Source of the DNA: a bacterium D16-51 | GTDB taxonomy: Bacteria; Bacillota; Clostridia; Lachnospirales; Lachnospiraceae | DNA length: 64,000 bases | Assembly (NCBI GenBank): GCA_003612285.1 | Contig: RAYE01000012.1 | Span: 1 to 64,000, forward strand | Direction: 5' to 3' | In this document: positions 1 through 8,648 of the stretch, in pieces | Layout of the letters: each line of letters starts with the position of its first letter | Position numbering within the stretch: the stretch's first letter is position 1 | The notes under the pieces: generated by a model | The model's input: the letters and a program-made list of their open reading frames with translations, nothing else | The model's database searches: none | What the model was told of the DNA's origin: nothing | Position numbers and translations under genes: made by a program

Positions 1-13
1 CCGTAAAACTCAT

Positions 14-40
14 ATTTTTGACAAAAAGCATGTCAAAAAT
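14..40. terminator. Possible hairpin terminator after the XRE gene
   Basis: A perfect 10-bp inverted repeat (ATTTTTGACA / TGTCAAAAAT) with a 7-base loop lies about 55 bases beyond the stop of the minus-strand regulator. The stem is AT-rich, so it would be weak. It may equally be the edge of a dispersed repeat cut by the window start. Confidence 0.3.
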
Positions 41-94
41 CCTCGCATTTTATGGAAGGCTGAACTGTTACCCTCTTTCAACGACTGGCAGGAA

Positions 95-1141
95 CTATAT
101 TTTGGTTTTTAGTTCTCTTAAAAGCTGCTGATATTCTGGAGTGTCACTCAAAAACAAAAAGTCCTTGCCATTTTCCATCTCATCTTGTATCATAGCCGAT
201 AGCCGTTCTGCAATAGTATTGGTTTCACTGCCGTTTAAATGTCTGTAAAGCGGACAATCCTGTACTCTCCATGTTTCACGCATAGCTGCCAGGATTGATT
301 TAAGTGCAGACAGGCATTCCGTTTTATCCTGCCTGGCAACGGAAAGCTGAAGTTTTGCGGTATAGGGGACCCATTGGGCAACACGGAACAATTTAGACGC
401 CTGCTCATAAATATCAGCATAGAAACCTGCATCTTCTATATGTTTTTCCTTCACCGCAATTTCCATCATATTCATTAACGCAGTCTGAATGCTAAACACG
501 TTATTTAAAACTCTGCGTTCCCATATCTTCAACGCATCTATATACTGCCCCTGCTTTGTGTAAAGAATAGCATGCTGTTCCTCTTTATCAATAGAAGAAG
601 ACTGCAAAGTGTTAATAAGTTCCTCTGCTTTAGAAAAATCTTTTCTCTTTCGGTTGTAAGCAATTAACATGCTAATTGCAGTTTCCTTTATTGCAACGCT
701 TTCACTTACAGACAGCCGCTCATAAAACGCCTCAAATGTTTCTTCATATTGTTCTGTTTCCGGCACGCCATAAATCAATAATGCTCCCTGTAAATATGTG
801 ATTACTGAAAAAATCAAGCTTTCACACGTTGGATATTTATGTATTTTGTCAATTCCCATTTGGAAAGCCTCTTCATAATTTTTCTCACGGACAATTTTAT
901 CCACTTCATTTACAAAACTGGCTATCTCTGCATCACTCAAATCTTCCTCAAAAGACATCAATGTATTAAGGTCTGTCCTTAACAGACGGGCCAATGCAGG
1001 CAATAATGTTATATCGGGATAAGTGCTGCCTTTCTCCCATTTATTAACCGCCGGGGCAGATACGCCTAAATACTCTGCAATTTGCTCCTGAGTTAAAGAT
1101 AACTCTTTTCTCTTCTGCCGGATAATCTGGTTAATTTTCAT
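95..1141 (-). CDS. XRE-family transcriptional regulator with helical sensor region
   Basis: This is a 348-residue DNA-binding regulator. Residues about 5-60 form a typical Cro/CI helix-turn-helix (SLTQEQIAEYLGVSAPAVNKW, then GSTYPDITLLPALARLL), as in many clostridial XRE regulators. Residues 80-340 are all-helical, resembling TPR-like sensor regions that bind peptides or partner proteins. The ATG is preceded by GGAGGTGCAAT, which supports this start. A perfect 12-bp palindrome sits in the short upstream region and could be its own operator. It stands alone: the next minus-strand gene upstream has its own ribosome site. The HTH is clear; the ligand and targets cannot be read from sequence. Confidence 0.85.
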   Translation of the reverse strand: MKINQIIRQKRKELSLTQEQIAEYLGVSAPAVNKWEKGSTYPDITLLPALARLLRTDLNTLMSFEEDLSDAEIASFVNEVDKIVREKNYEEAFQMGIDKIHKYPTCESLIFSVITYLQGALLIYGVPETEQYEETFEAFYERLSVSESVAIKETAISMLIAYNRKRKDFSKAEELINTLQSSSIDKEEQHAILYTKQGQYIDALKIWERRVLNNVFSIQTALMNMMEIAVKEKHIEDAGFYADIYEQASKLFRVAQWVPYTAKLQLSVARQDKTECLSALKSILAAMRETWRVQDCPLYRHLNGSETNTIAERLSAMIQDEMENGKDFLFLSDTPEYQQLLRELKTKI

Positions 1142-1175
1142 ATTGCACCTCCATTCTTCTGTATCTTATGGTAAC

Positions 1176-1187
1176 AAAGATATCTTT
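1176..1187. promoter_or_regulatory. 12-bp palindrome, candidate operator
   Basis: The perfect palindrome AAAGATATCTTT lies 35 bases upstream of the XRE start, about where a promoter would end. XRE proteins usually bind such dyads and often repress themselves. That role is inferred from position only. Confidence 0.35.
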
Positions 1188-1255
1188 ACAGGACAATGGC
1201 GCAAAGGTTAAATTTGAGTGATAAAAAATTAACCTATTGTAAGAAACTGCTCAAT

Positions 1256-1813
1256 TTATTCTTCTAGTCCTTCAAAAATCTCACCTAATGTCATTTTTAT
1301 ATGTGGAAATGCCTTTAAAGCAATTTCCTGTTCTACATTATAGTCCTCTTCCTCTACATCATTCTGCAGCATATAACTATGCTCCAAAATATATTTTCCA
1401 TTTTCTAAATAATAAATTTCAACCGATCCCTGTGGTGATACAATCCAATATTCTTCCACCCCTGCCTGCTCATAAATATCTTTTTTCTCTGCCCTGTCAC
1501 GTTTAGCTGTTGACGGGCTTAATGTCTCCACAATCAACTTAGGAACTCCACTGTAAAAGCTTCCCTTTAAATGCTTTCGATCACAGATAAGCATAATATC
1601 CGGGCATAGATAATCATCATTAACATCTGGATGGTATTTAAAATCCAAATTTTCCATAAATACTAAGCACAGGTTATTTTTTAACCCATTTCCAATCATT
1701 CTATAAATATTACCATTAATTATCCCATGTTTAAACCCCGGCGCCGGTGACATGTCATAAATTACACCATTTATTTTTTCGTCTTTTTTTCGTTCAAACT
1801 CTGCCAATCCCAT
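1256..1813 (-). CDS. Uma2 family (DUF820) putative PD-(D/E)XK endonuclease
   Basis: The family is a restriction-endonuclease-like fold of unknown substrate, abundant in cyanobacteria and some Firmicutes. Visible signs are YLCPDIMLICDR followed by PKLIVETLSPST and KKDIYEQAGVEEYWIV, the conserved D...ExxS and YwiV core of the fold, within a 185-residue protein. The frame stays open further upstream, but the ATG at 1813 has AAGGAG 12 bases before it, and the longer start would run through a terminator hairpin, so the short form is preferred. It follows the GerW gene on the same strand but is separated by that hairpin. It could be a mobile or selfish nuclease; true activity is unknown. Confidence 0.8.
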   Translation of the reverse strand: MGLAEFERKKDEKINGVIYDMSPAPGFKHGIINGNIYRMIGNGLKNNLCLVFMENLDFKYHPDVNDDYLCPDIMLICDRKHLKGSFYSGVPKLIVETLSPSTAKRDRAEKKDIYEQAGVEEYWIVSPQGSVEIYYLENGKYILEHSYMLQNDVEEEDYNVEQEIALKAFPHIKMTLGEIFEGLEE

Positions 1814-1837
1814 ATTCACACGTTTCTCCTTAAAAAC

Positions 1838-1880
1838 TGCCTTAGTAATAGCTGCATATCCTGCAGCTATTACTAAGGCA
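1838..1880 (-). terminator. Terminator of the sporulation pair
   Basis: A perfect 19-bp inverted repeat with a 5-base loop is followed on the minus strand by GTTTTTA. It sits just after the gerW stop. Its stem contains CCTTAGTAAT, a string also found at the ends of the nested repeat element at 16130-16342, so it may have arisen from that repeat. Confidence 0.7.
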
Positions 1881-1892
1881 GCATCTCTGTTT

Positions 1893-2276
1893 TTAAGCTT
1901 TATCGTCCACAGCCTCAGACTGGGATTTCTTCTCTTTTTTATCGCCGGAAAACCTGTCAATCAAATCCGGCACCATATCAAGCACCTTTGTAAGTCCATC
2001 CTGGTTTTTCACATTGACAAGCTTTGCCTCTCCATCCTGAATCACCAAAATTGCGCTTGGCTGGATTTTACCGCCCATTGCCCCAGCACCATTATCCTTC
2101 TTATTATGCTCTGAAAAAGCGCCTGCCCCTACGCCAAAACTTACATCCACAAGCGGCAGGATAATTGTCCCATCATCAAACTTCACCGCATCCCCAACAA
2201 CTGTCTTACTGGTAATGAACCCTTCCATTCCCTTAAATAACGATTCAACTGTCCCTTTAAAATTATTTTCTCCCAT
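1893..2276 (-). CDS. gerW: GerW/YtfJ family spore protein
   Basis: YtfJ (GerW) is a forespore-made protein needed for proper spore germination in Bacillus and is conserved in clostridial spore formers. The 127-residue product shows the family hallmarks: an N-terminal VESLFKGMEGF helix, the VVGDAVKFDDGTIILPLVDVSFG core, and a Gly-rich GVGAGAF stretch before a GGKIQPSAILVI strand. The start codon overlaps the stop of the upstream DUF2953 gene by one base (TAATG) and has GGAGGCATT in front of it, so the two are translationally coupled. The same gene pair occurs as ytfI-ytfJ in Bacillus subtilis. Expression in the forespore is expected from family knowledge; no sporulation promoter was verified here. 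Confidence 0.88.
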   Translation of the reverse strand: MGENNFKGTVESLFKGMEGFITSKTVVGDAVKFDDGTIILPLVDVSFGVGAGAFSEHNKKDNGAGAMGGKIQPSAILVIQDGEAKLVNVKNQDGLTKVLDMVPDLIDRFSGDKKEKKSQSEAVDDKA

Positions 2277-3298
2277 TACAATGCCTCCTTTAACTGATCT
2301 AAACTATACCTAAATTGTTTCCATTCATTGCTTAATAGAATCCTGATTACAATAAAAAGCAGCGTAATCAGGGAAATCCTTCCCTTTATATAGAGTTCCC
2401 CTTCAAAACGCGCTTCCTCAAAATCAGGCACTACCTTTACGCCCTTTCCCCAGGCGGCGAACAATATCGCTGCCGCACCCAGAATCTGGCCTGTCGTGCA
2501 TGGGTCTCCCGTCCCAAAAAATATCCTGCCACGCAAAACCCTCGGTTTTATTTTCCCCAATAAATGTAGCACATTATCCTTTAAGATGCAAACCATTCCC
2601 TGCGTACTTTCCGACCTCCAAAATTCCCAGATTTTCCCTGCCCATTCTGCCCTGCTTTTTATCTTTGCAAAAATTTGGCGAAGCATCTTGAAAAATGCCT
2701 TTATCTTCTTCCAGGGAAGCAAAAGCAGTTCCCTGATACGCTGGAAAAATGCCTCTATGCCTGGTCTGCCTGCCTGTTCTTTTTCCTCTTCCTGTATTTC
2801 GCCTGTAAGCAAATCCGTCTGGACAGCTTCTCTTTCTTCCTGTATCTGGCTGGTTTCCAAATCTGGTATTTCAGCCAAAACATTCTCCTCTTCCTCTGGT
2901 GTCCCTGCCTCACTGGCTTCCAAATCCGGCTGGCGTTCCTGCCGCCTGCCCCGCCGCTTCCTTTTTTCTTTTGCCTGCTCCTGCTTCTCTATATCCGCGC
3001 CATGCTTCTGGCGTCTTTCCAAAACTTTTAAGATATCAATGCCAAAAATCCGAATTTTACTATCTGTCTTCCCTTCCTGATAAGAGAAGGTTACTGACAA
3101 TATAGAAAACAGCCAGCTCACCCTGCCCTTTGCCCAAAGACTGCCATTATATTCTGCAGCTCCTTTATAACAAACCGGGCAGAATAAAACCAGACAAACC
3201 ACTGCCAGCACAAATAAAAGCAGGCATAAAACAATCATCAGTATAATTTGCAGCAATTTTAGCAAAAATGCCCCAATTGCCGTTAAAGCAATTCCCAT
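2276..3298 (-). CDS. DUF2953 membrane protein (YtfI-like)
   Basis: This 340-residue protein has two N-terminal membrane segments (residues about 5-45). A charged linker follows, rich in Glu, Arg and Gln (about 100-180), and then the DUF2953 core ending in another hydrophobic segment (ISLITLLFIVIRILL, about 305-325). The core includes RGRIFFGTGDPCTTGQILG, characteristic of the family. It sits directly upstream of gerW and overlaps it by one base, the order found in Bacillus and many clostridia. The family is linked to sporulation by context; its molecular role is unknown. GGAAGGAGG lies upstream of the ATG. The linker is longer than in Bacillus homologues as I remember them. Confidence 0.8.
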   Translation of the reverse strand: MGIALTAIGAFLLKLLQIILMIVLCLLLFVLAVVCLVLFCPVCYKGAAEYNGSLWAKGRVSWLFSILSVTFSYQEGKTDSKIRIFGIDILKVLERRQKHGADIEKQEQAKEKRKRRGRRQERQPDLEASEAGTPEEEENVLAEIPDLETSQIQEEREAVQTDLLTGEIQEEEKEQAGRPGIEAFFQRIRELLLLPWKKIKAFFKMLRQIFAKIKSRAEWAGKIWEFWRSESTQGMVCILKDNVLHLLGKIKPRVLRGRIFFGTGDPCTTGQILGAAAILFAAWGKGVKVVPDFEEARFEGELYIKGRISLITLLFIVIRILLSNEWKQFRYSLDQLKEAL

Positions 3299-3327
3299 CT
3301 GGCCGCCTCCTTCCTCTGGAATTAACA

Positions 3328-3344
3328 GTTACGATTCACGGCCA
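3328..3344 (+). repeat. Solo copy of the GTTAC end motif
   Basis: GTTACGATTCACGGCCA is a one- or two-base variant of the 17-bp end motif found at the termini of the elements at 39086-39273 and 61608-62295. It lies in the 49-base gap between two minus-strand genes, with no partner end nearby. Confidence 0.7.
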
Positions 3345-3347
3345 ATC

Positions 3348-3677
3348 TCATACCACCCTAAAATATGTCCTGACATTCTGTGCATTCATCTCCCCATACT
3401 CCCTGGTAATATCTTCTGCCATCTGTAAAAGGAGCCCTAAAGCGCCTTCCCTGTCTGCCGCAAGTCCAATAATCTCTATTTCCTGTTTTCTGTAATGGCG
3501 GAACCAAAATTCCCTGGAAGAATAGATGTCCATACAATTCTTTTCATTGGCAGGCAGGGTAATGCAGTAACATCCCCGTACAAGCTTCTTTTTTTTCACC
3601 AGCCTGCGGTATTTCTGAGGCTTCTTTTTTACTTTTTCATCCATATAAAGTCCTGCATTCCAACGAAACACCTGCAT
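3348..3677 (-). CDS. Small basic protein of unknown function
   Basis: The 109-residue product begins with a Lys/Arg-rich stretch (residues 12-35) and continues into an alpha/beta-looking region with EIEIIGLAADREGALGLLLQMAEDI. I do not recognise the family. AGGAG lies only three bases before the ATG at 3677; an internal ATG at 3644 (MDEKVKKK) has GCAGGACTTTAT in front of it and is an alternative start. It precedes the DUF2953-gerW pair on the same strand, separated by a solo repeat motif, so it may or may not share their transcript. Confidence 0.6.
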   Translation of the reverse strand: MQVFRWNAGLYMDEKVKKKPQKYRRLVKKKKLVRGCYCITLPANEKNCMDIYSSREFWFRHYRKQEIEIIGLAADREGALGLLLQMAEDITREYGEMNAQNVRTYFRVV

Positions 3678-3689
3678 CTTCTCCTTTTC

Positions 3690-3795
3690 TTAGGAACTGT
3701 AGATAAATCAGCGCTCAACATAAAGTCTCAAAAACCTTGAATTTTCGGGCTTTCAGTGAAACTATTTTGAGCAGTTGATTTCCTACAGTTCCTTA
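3690..3795. repeat. Short inverted-repeat element, AACTGT family
   Basis: A 106-bp element with imperfect ~28-bp inverted ends: TTAGGAACTGTAG opens it and the complement CTACAGTTCCTTA closes it. The middle holds CGGGCTTTCAGTGAAAC, with no coding sense. Related ends occur at 38840-39000 and 53826-53865. It lies between two unknown genes. Confidence 0.65.
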
Positions 3796-3815
3796 CAGTC
3801 CATAACTGCCCAAAT

Positions 3816-5258
3816 TTACTGAATTACTTCCAGCAAAAGCTGCTTTGAAGCATATTTTTCTGCCTCGTCATCACAAAGCGACAACGAATTCATCACATAA
3901 TCTGCCACTTCCTGCGCAGACGTAAAAAATACCGGCATTTTTTCCAAGGTATTCGCCATAACCGCCCTGCGCAGCATCCGGCTCTTCCCCTGAAATAACG
4001 CTTTACACTCTGCGATTAAAGCGGCTGCCGCTTCTTCTGCCATCTTCTCCGTCACTTTTTCTCCAGAAGACTGCTCTTTTAAATCTGCAAACACACTGCT
4101 GGAAGTCAGCAAAAACAGATTCTTTAAGACCTCAAATTCCCCTGTAAGGCCAAGTTCTGCAATCATTTCTTTCTGGCTCTCCGAAATCCCCTCCAGGGCA
4201 GCCCCTGCCATATTCATCCCATCATACAGTTTTTCCTGTTTTCCTTCTGCCCAGACAAGCTTCTCCCCAAGCCAATACAATTTTTCTTCTTCTGAACTTG
4301 TTTTTTCCACTCCATGCCCTGCCCAGACGTCACTGTCCTTTTGCAGGAACAGGGAATTAATCCCACGGATTACTAAACCTGGAACATCCAGCTTATCCCC
4401 TTCTTCCCCAAAAGCTGCTGTTGCGCATACCGCATACATTTCATTAATCAACTGCCCAAGCTGCATATACAAATCCGAAATATCATTTAACTTAGAAGCA
4501 TTGATACGAATTTTCTCTGCGTAAATCTCATATAATTCCTGGCTGATATTTTCATAATCAAGCCCTGAAAGTTCCTCTAAAACAGGGACAAACTCTGTAA
4601 AATAACGTTCCATATTTTCATCCCGGTAAAGCATCGCATTTGTCCGGAACATATAAAGGAAACCGTCTAATGAATTTTTATCACTCCCTTTATATACAGA
4701 AATGCTGTCCTTCACCAGTTCAAAATACCGGCTTCTTGTCATACGCATCGGAAGCTGCCCCAATGCAAAACGGATATTATCATTGACCGTCGCAGTATCC
4801 TGTGTGGAAAAAATAAACTTTACAAGTTCCTGCGCAAATACGCTGTCTTCCGGCAAAAGTTCCAAATCTTCAAACCGGTACTGCACACGGTTTAAGATAT
4901 ATTCATATACTACAAATTGATCCACATAAGCCGTAACCACCTGCATACGCTCTACAACACCCTGGCGCAGTTTTAAAAGTTCTTCCGCATACGCTTCTGT
5001 TTCTTCTTTTGAAAGCTCATTTTCAAAAAAGGCGTCTACAATCCTGTATAACTGCTCTGCCGTATCTTTTACAGAAGCAATATATGGGTTGATTCCCTCG
5101 GAAACCGTTTCATAAAACAGATAATATTCCATCATCATTTTCACCCTGGCATACTTACTGTTTAACTGCATATACTGCTTTACATATTCTGGAAGCAATT
5201 CTTTCGGGTTTTTACTATTTTCCAAATCCCTGACACAATTCCTGATTTTGCTGCTCAT
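3816..5258 (-). CDS. Large helical protein of unknown function
   Basis: A 480-residue soluble protein with no signal peptide or membrane segment, predicted by eye to be almost wholly alpha-helical and rich in Glu, Leu, Tyr and Met. No catalytic motif or known domain was recognised. The start at 5258 is supported by GGAAGAGGTGGAAA before the ATG. It lies 13 bases after the stop of the PMT-type glycosyltransferase, so the two are probably cotranscribed. That suggests, without proving, a role linked to the cell surface or simply polycistronic convenience. It resembles conserved hypothetical proteins I associate with Lachnospiraceae. Confidence 0.65.
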   Translation of the reverse strand: MSSKIRNCVRDLENSKNPKELLPEYVKQYMQLNSKYARVKMMMEYYLFYETVSEGINPYIASVKDTAEQLYRIVDAFFENELSKEETEAYAEELLKLRQGVVERMQVVTAYVDQFVVYEYILNRVQYRFEDLELLPEDSVFAQELVKFIFSTQDTATVNDNIRFALGQLPMRMTRSRYFELVKDSISVYKGSDKNSLDGFLYMFRTNAMLYRDENMERYFTEFVPVLEELSGLDYENISQELYEIYAEKIRINASKLNDISDLYMQLGQLINEMYAVCATAAFGEEGDKLDVPGLVIRGINSLFLQKDSDVWAGHGVEKTSSEEEKLYWLGEKLVWAEGKQEKLYDGMNMAGAALEGISESQKEMIAELGLTGEFEVLKNLFLLTSSSVFADLKEQSSGEKVTEKMAEEAAAALIAECKALFQGKSRMLRRAVMANTLEKMPVFFTSAQEVADYVMNSLSLCDDEAEKYASKQLLLEVIQ

Positions 5259-5271
5259 TTTCCACCTCTTC

Positions 5272-8200
5272 CTACAAAGTCAATACCCAGGAGCTAAACC
5301 ACCGCAGGTATCTATCCACATATTCCCCCCTGACCGGGATGCCGGTAAGCACCGGATAAAACATAATAAACAACACAACTGCAAAAGCAGCATAAACATA
5401 CATTGCATTTTTCCATTTTGGCTTTATCTCTACAATCCGTTTCATGCAATACCCTATCATTAACGCAACAAATGGCACGCTAGGGAAATAATGGTAAATA
5501 AATACGACCCTCCCAATCAGAACCCACGGAAGATACTGCGACAGATAACCAAAAGTTAAAAACCTGCATTTTTTATCTCCCTTTTTCATTGCATAGTATA
5601 ACACCATAATAAATGCAGGAATCCCTGCCCACCATACCAGCGGATTGCCAAAAGAGCTAATCCCCTCTACCAGACCGTCTGCTGTCTGCCCAGAATAGAA
5701 GAAAATCGGACGTTTCATAATCGGCCACTCATACCAGGTAGAAGAATATGGATGGGTTGAATCCAGGCCGCTGTGATAATTGAACATATTCCTCTGGTTG
5801 TCAAGCATCCTCTGTATCAGCCCATGGTCTGTCCCATCGCTCATTGGGATATACGATAACGTATAAATCACTGCCGGGACAACCAGGAAAAAGATACAGC
5901 AAAACCCAATAGTACAGAAAAACTTCTTACGGAACGTCTCAATAATGGAACGGTGGGAAATGCCGCCTGTCTCTCCGTCCGGGCGCTTTAAAGCATACCG
6001 GTATTCCCGGAACCTCTGGAACATTGTCAAAAAGAAAATAATACAAAGCCCGGCTGACGCATAAATCCCGGTCCATTTACATGCCCAGCTGATTCCCATC
6101 GTAATCCCGCACAGCCCCAGAGGGATAAAGGTGTCCCGCAGGCTGGTATCGTAAAAGCTTTTCCTTGTATAACAGTACATGAAATAATATGCCGCAATAA
6201 TGAACAGCGTAACAAATACATCAATTGTAGAAATCCGCGTCTGGGCATAATGCATAAAATCAAATGCAAATAATACTGTCGTAACTGCGCTTACCCATGT
6301 CTCCTGAAACAGCCTTTTGGCAAACAGATAAAATATTGGGAGCATCAGCACGCCAAAGAGCGTCCCCATAAAACGCCATCCAAATGGGTTCATGCCAAAC
6401 ATCAATACGCCAAGCGCAATAAAAATTTTACCAAGCGGCGGATGTGTATTTTCATAGCAGTAAAGATGGTGAATCATCTCATATGCCGTCCTTGCATGAT
6501 AAATTTCATCAAAGTATGTGCTGTTTTTATAAGTTTTCCTGCCGGTAAAAAACTCCTGTTCATCAAATAAATTCCGGTAATCTGAAGCATTTGCCGGAAG
6601 CAGCATGTTCCCGGAAGCATCCGTAAACACAAGTTCTAATATACTATCCTGCGCCACCCCAGTGTTGGCGGCAATCCACAGATACCGTCCTTTTATTTCA
6701 ACACCCGTTTCATTCCAGTTAAAAACAGAGCCTGCATCCCAGGGCTGTTCCGTGGAAAATACCTCCGTCCATCCCTGCTCCGGGTCGCTTGTATAGGAAA
6801 CCACATATTTGGGGTTGTTCTGGTAACCAAGAAAATTCCAGATTCCGCCAATCTCAACCTCCTGCCCAAAATCCAGTACAATTGCTCCCTGCTTTACAGC
6901 AGAATAGCCAGTAGCCGGGGCAGCTTTATTTCCCAGGTTTGTAAACGCAATCACTGCATACACCAGCGTAATCACTGCCATGCAGATGAAATCATATTTT
7001 ACAAGTTTAGGAAATACCTCGGATGTCCGGATAATATTTCTCTCTTTATCCTTCTTTGGCAATGGCAAAGCATCCCCTGTAATCTTCATACTCTCCTCCG
7101 AATCGGAAACATAACCGGCATACTCTGTCACTGCAAGATACACAAGGTAGACTAACACAGCCACCAGAACCATACCGGTATAAATCGGAAATGCCTCCAT
7201 TCTGTCAAAATTCTGCGGGTCATAATAAATCATTACGTGCGCCATATTGCAAAAACTTCCAAGCGCAAGGAAAATATATGCCAAATACAGCTTTTTCCTT
7301 GGCCTTGCCGCATAACTAAGCAAAAGCAGCGCAAGCGCCGGATATACATAACGTTCATGCATCCTGACAGACAGCGTAAATACACATGTAACAATTAAGG
7401 CCGCTGTAAAATAATATTTGGAATGCCTGTCCTTACTTTTAAAATGGATTACCGCTGAAAATACTACTGTCGCAGCAATACTAAGCATCCCCCATACCTG
7501 ATAAGGCAGCCCAAACAGTTTTTCTGTCTGGCTGCTCCAGTTCCTTCCTATCATCGTCCAGAAATTATATGCATTTACAGAAGCATATGGATAGGAACCC
7601 ATTGTTTCAGAATATTGTGCAAATGCATCCATAAAGCCAAATGGAAGCATAAAAAGCCCAATCATAAGAATGGCAAGAATCCCGCAGCCTAAATTCATCC
7701 AAAACTTCTTAAAAAACACATCCCTTGTATCCTGTTGATATGACTCAATAAAAATCTGGTCTACAATCCCATAAATCAATACCGGCGTAAAAATCAGGGA
7801 CTGCGGCTTTATCAATATCCCGACAGCAAATGCAAAATACGCCGGGATTAATTTCTTTTCCGTAATCAAGTAGCACATTAATACAATAAACAGGGTAAAC
7901 ACACTGTCAACCTGCGCCCAGACCGCACCGTCCAGTACAACGGCAGGGGTCACAAGAAAAATCCCTGCAAGAATTGCAGCGCCAGTCTCTTTTATTTTTT
8001 TCTTTGCTGCTTTATAGATGAGGCAGCTAATTGCAAGGTCGCAAAAGATTGCCGGAAGCTTCGTCAGCACAACGCTTATTACGGAAGAATGCGCAAGGCC
8101 AAGCATAGAACGAAGCCCCCCGATTACAAAAAGCACATACATATATCCTGGCGGATAATCTGTAAAGGAATCTAAGCTATAAAAATTCCCAATCCCATTT

Positions 8201-8562
8201 TGAAAAATCAAATCCGACCAGGATAAAAAGCAATTAATGTCCACTTCATACCCCCGGTAGGAAGCAGCGCCAATGATGCGTATTACAAAGCCTGCAATTA
8301 AAACAGCTGCGAAAACCATCCGGCCTGTCTTTTGTTCAGCAGGAGCAGACTCCTCTATTTCAGGACCAGCAGGCACTATGGCAGTTTTCCTGCCCCCCTT
8401 TCTGCTTTTTTTCCCTGTTACTGCAACAGCCTTCTGACTCCTGACATACTGGCAAATCACCTGGTATGCCAGGTAAATTGCAATGCTGGATACCGCCGAA
8501 ATCAATATAATAATACTGACAGGCTTTTTCAGCTCTTCTATAAAATCTAATACAATCTGCAT
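5272..8562 (-). CDS. Giant PMT-type lipid-linked-sugar glycosyltransferase, two catalytic halves
   Basis: This is an integral membrane glycosyltransferase of about 1,096 residues, twice the usual length. The N-terminal half (about 70-500) is a multi-spanning GT-C domain with an early acidic motif (GYEVDINCFLSWSD). The middle (about 560-680) is soluble and beta-rich (VLDFGQEVEIGGIWNFLGYQ), looking like an F5/8-type C (discoidin) sugar-binding module. The C-terminal half (about 690-1090) is a second GT-C domain with the PMT hallmarks FDEIYHARTAYE and ENTHPPLGKIF. PMT enzymes transfer mannose from a polyprenyl-phosphate sugar to proteins outside the membrane; this substrate is unknown. Start 8562 is chosen because GGAGG lies five bases upstream. 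It is followed 13 bases later by the unknown 480-residue protein. Confidence 0.85.
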   Translation of the reverse strand: MQIVLDFIEELKKPVSIIILISAVSSIAIYLAYQVICQYVRSQKAVAVTGKKSRKGGRKTAIVPAGPEIEESAPAEQKTGRMVFAAVLIAGFVIRIIGAASYRGYEVDINCFLSWSDLIFQNGIGNFYSLDSFTDYPPGYMYVLFVIGGLRSMLGLAHSSVISVVLTKLPAIFCDLAISCLIYKAAKKKIKETGAAILAGIFLVTPAVVLDGAVWAQVDSVFTLFIVLMCYLITEKKLIPAYFAFAVGILIKPQSLIFTPVLIYGIVDQIFIESYQQDTRDVFFKKFWMNLGCGILAILMIGLFMLPFGFMDAFAQYSETMGSYPYASVNAYNFWTMIGRNWSSQTEKLFGLPYQVWGMLSIAATVVFSAVIHFKSKDRHSKYYFTAALIVTCVFTLSVRMHERYVYPALALLLLSYAARPRKKLYLAYIFLALGSFCNMAHVMIYYDPQNFDRMEAFPIYTGMVLVAVLVYLVYLAVTEYAGYVSDSEESMKITGDALPLPKKDKERNIIRTSEVFPKLVKYDFICMAVITLVYAVIAFTNLGNKAAPATGYSAVKQGAIVLDFGQEVEIGGIWNFLGYQNNPKYVVSYTSDPEQGWTEVFSTEQPWDAGSVFNWNETGVEIKGRYLWIAANTGVAQDSILELVFTDASGNMLLPANASDYRNLFDEQEFFTGRKTYKNSTYFDEIYHARTAYEMIHHLYCYENTHPPLGKIFIALGVLMFGMNPFGWRFMGTLFGVLMLPIFYLFAKRLFQETWVSAVTTVLFAFDFMHYAQTRISTIDVFVTLFIIAAYYFMYCYTRKSFYDTSLRDTFIPLGLCGITMGISWACKWTGIYASAGLCIIFFLTMFQRFREYRYALKRPDGETGGISHRSIIETFRKKFFCTIGFCCIFFLVVPAVIYTLSYIPMSDGTDHGLIQRMLDNQRNMFNYHSGLDSTHPYSSTWYEWPIMKRPIFFYSGQTADGLVEGISSFGNPLVWWAGIPAFIMVLYYAMKKGDKKCRFLTFGYLSQYLPWVLIGRVVFIYHYFPSVPFVALMIGYCMKRIVEIKPKWKNAMYVYAAFAVVLFIMFYPVLTGIPVRGEYVDRYLRWFSSWVLTL

Positions 8563-8648
8563 AATCCCCTCCGTCTTTTGGAATCGTCCATATATTTTCC
8601 TGCTTTTTTGACGCACTTAACTGCAGGCGCACCGCCTGACGCCATCTT

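Noticed and set aside
1838-1880. Riboswitch upstream of the Uma2 gene
   Set aside because: A simple perfect hairpin followed by a T run fits a terminator; no conserved aptamer features.
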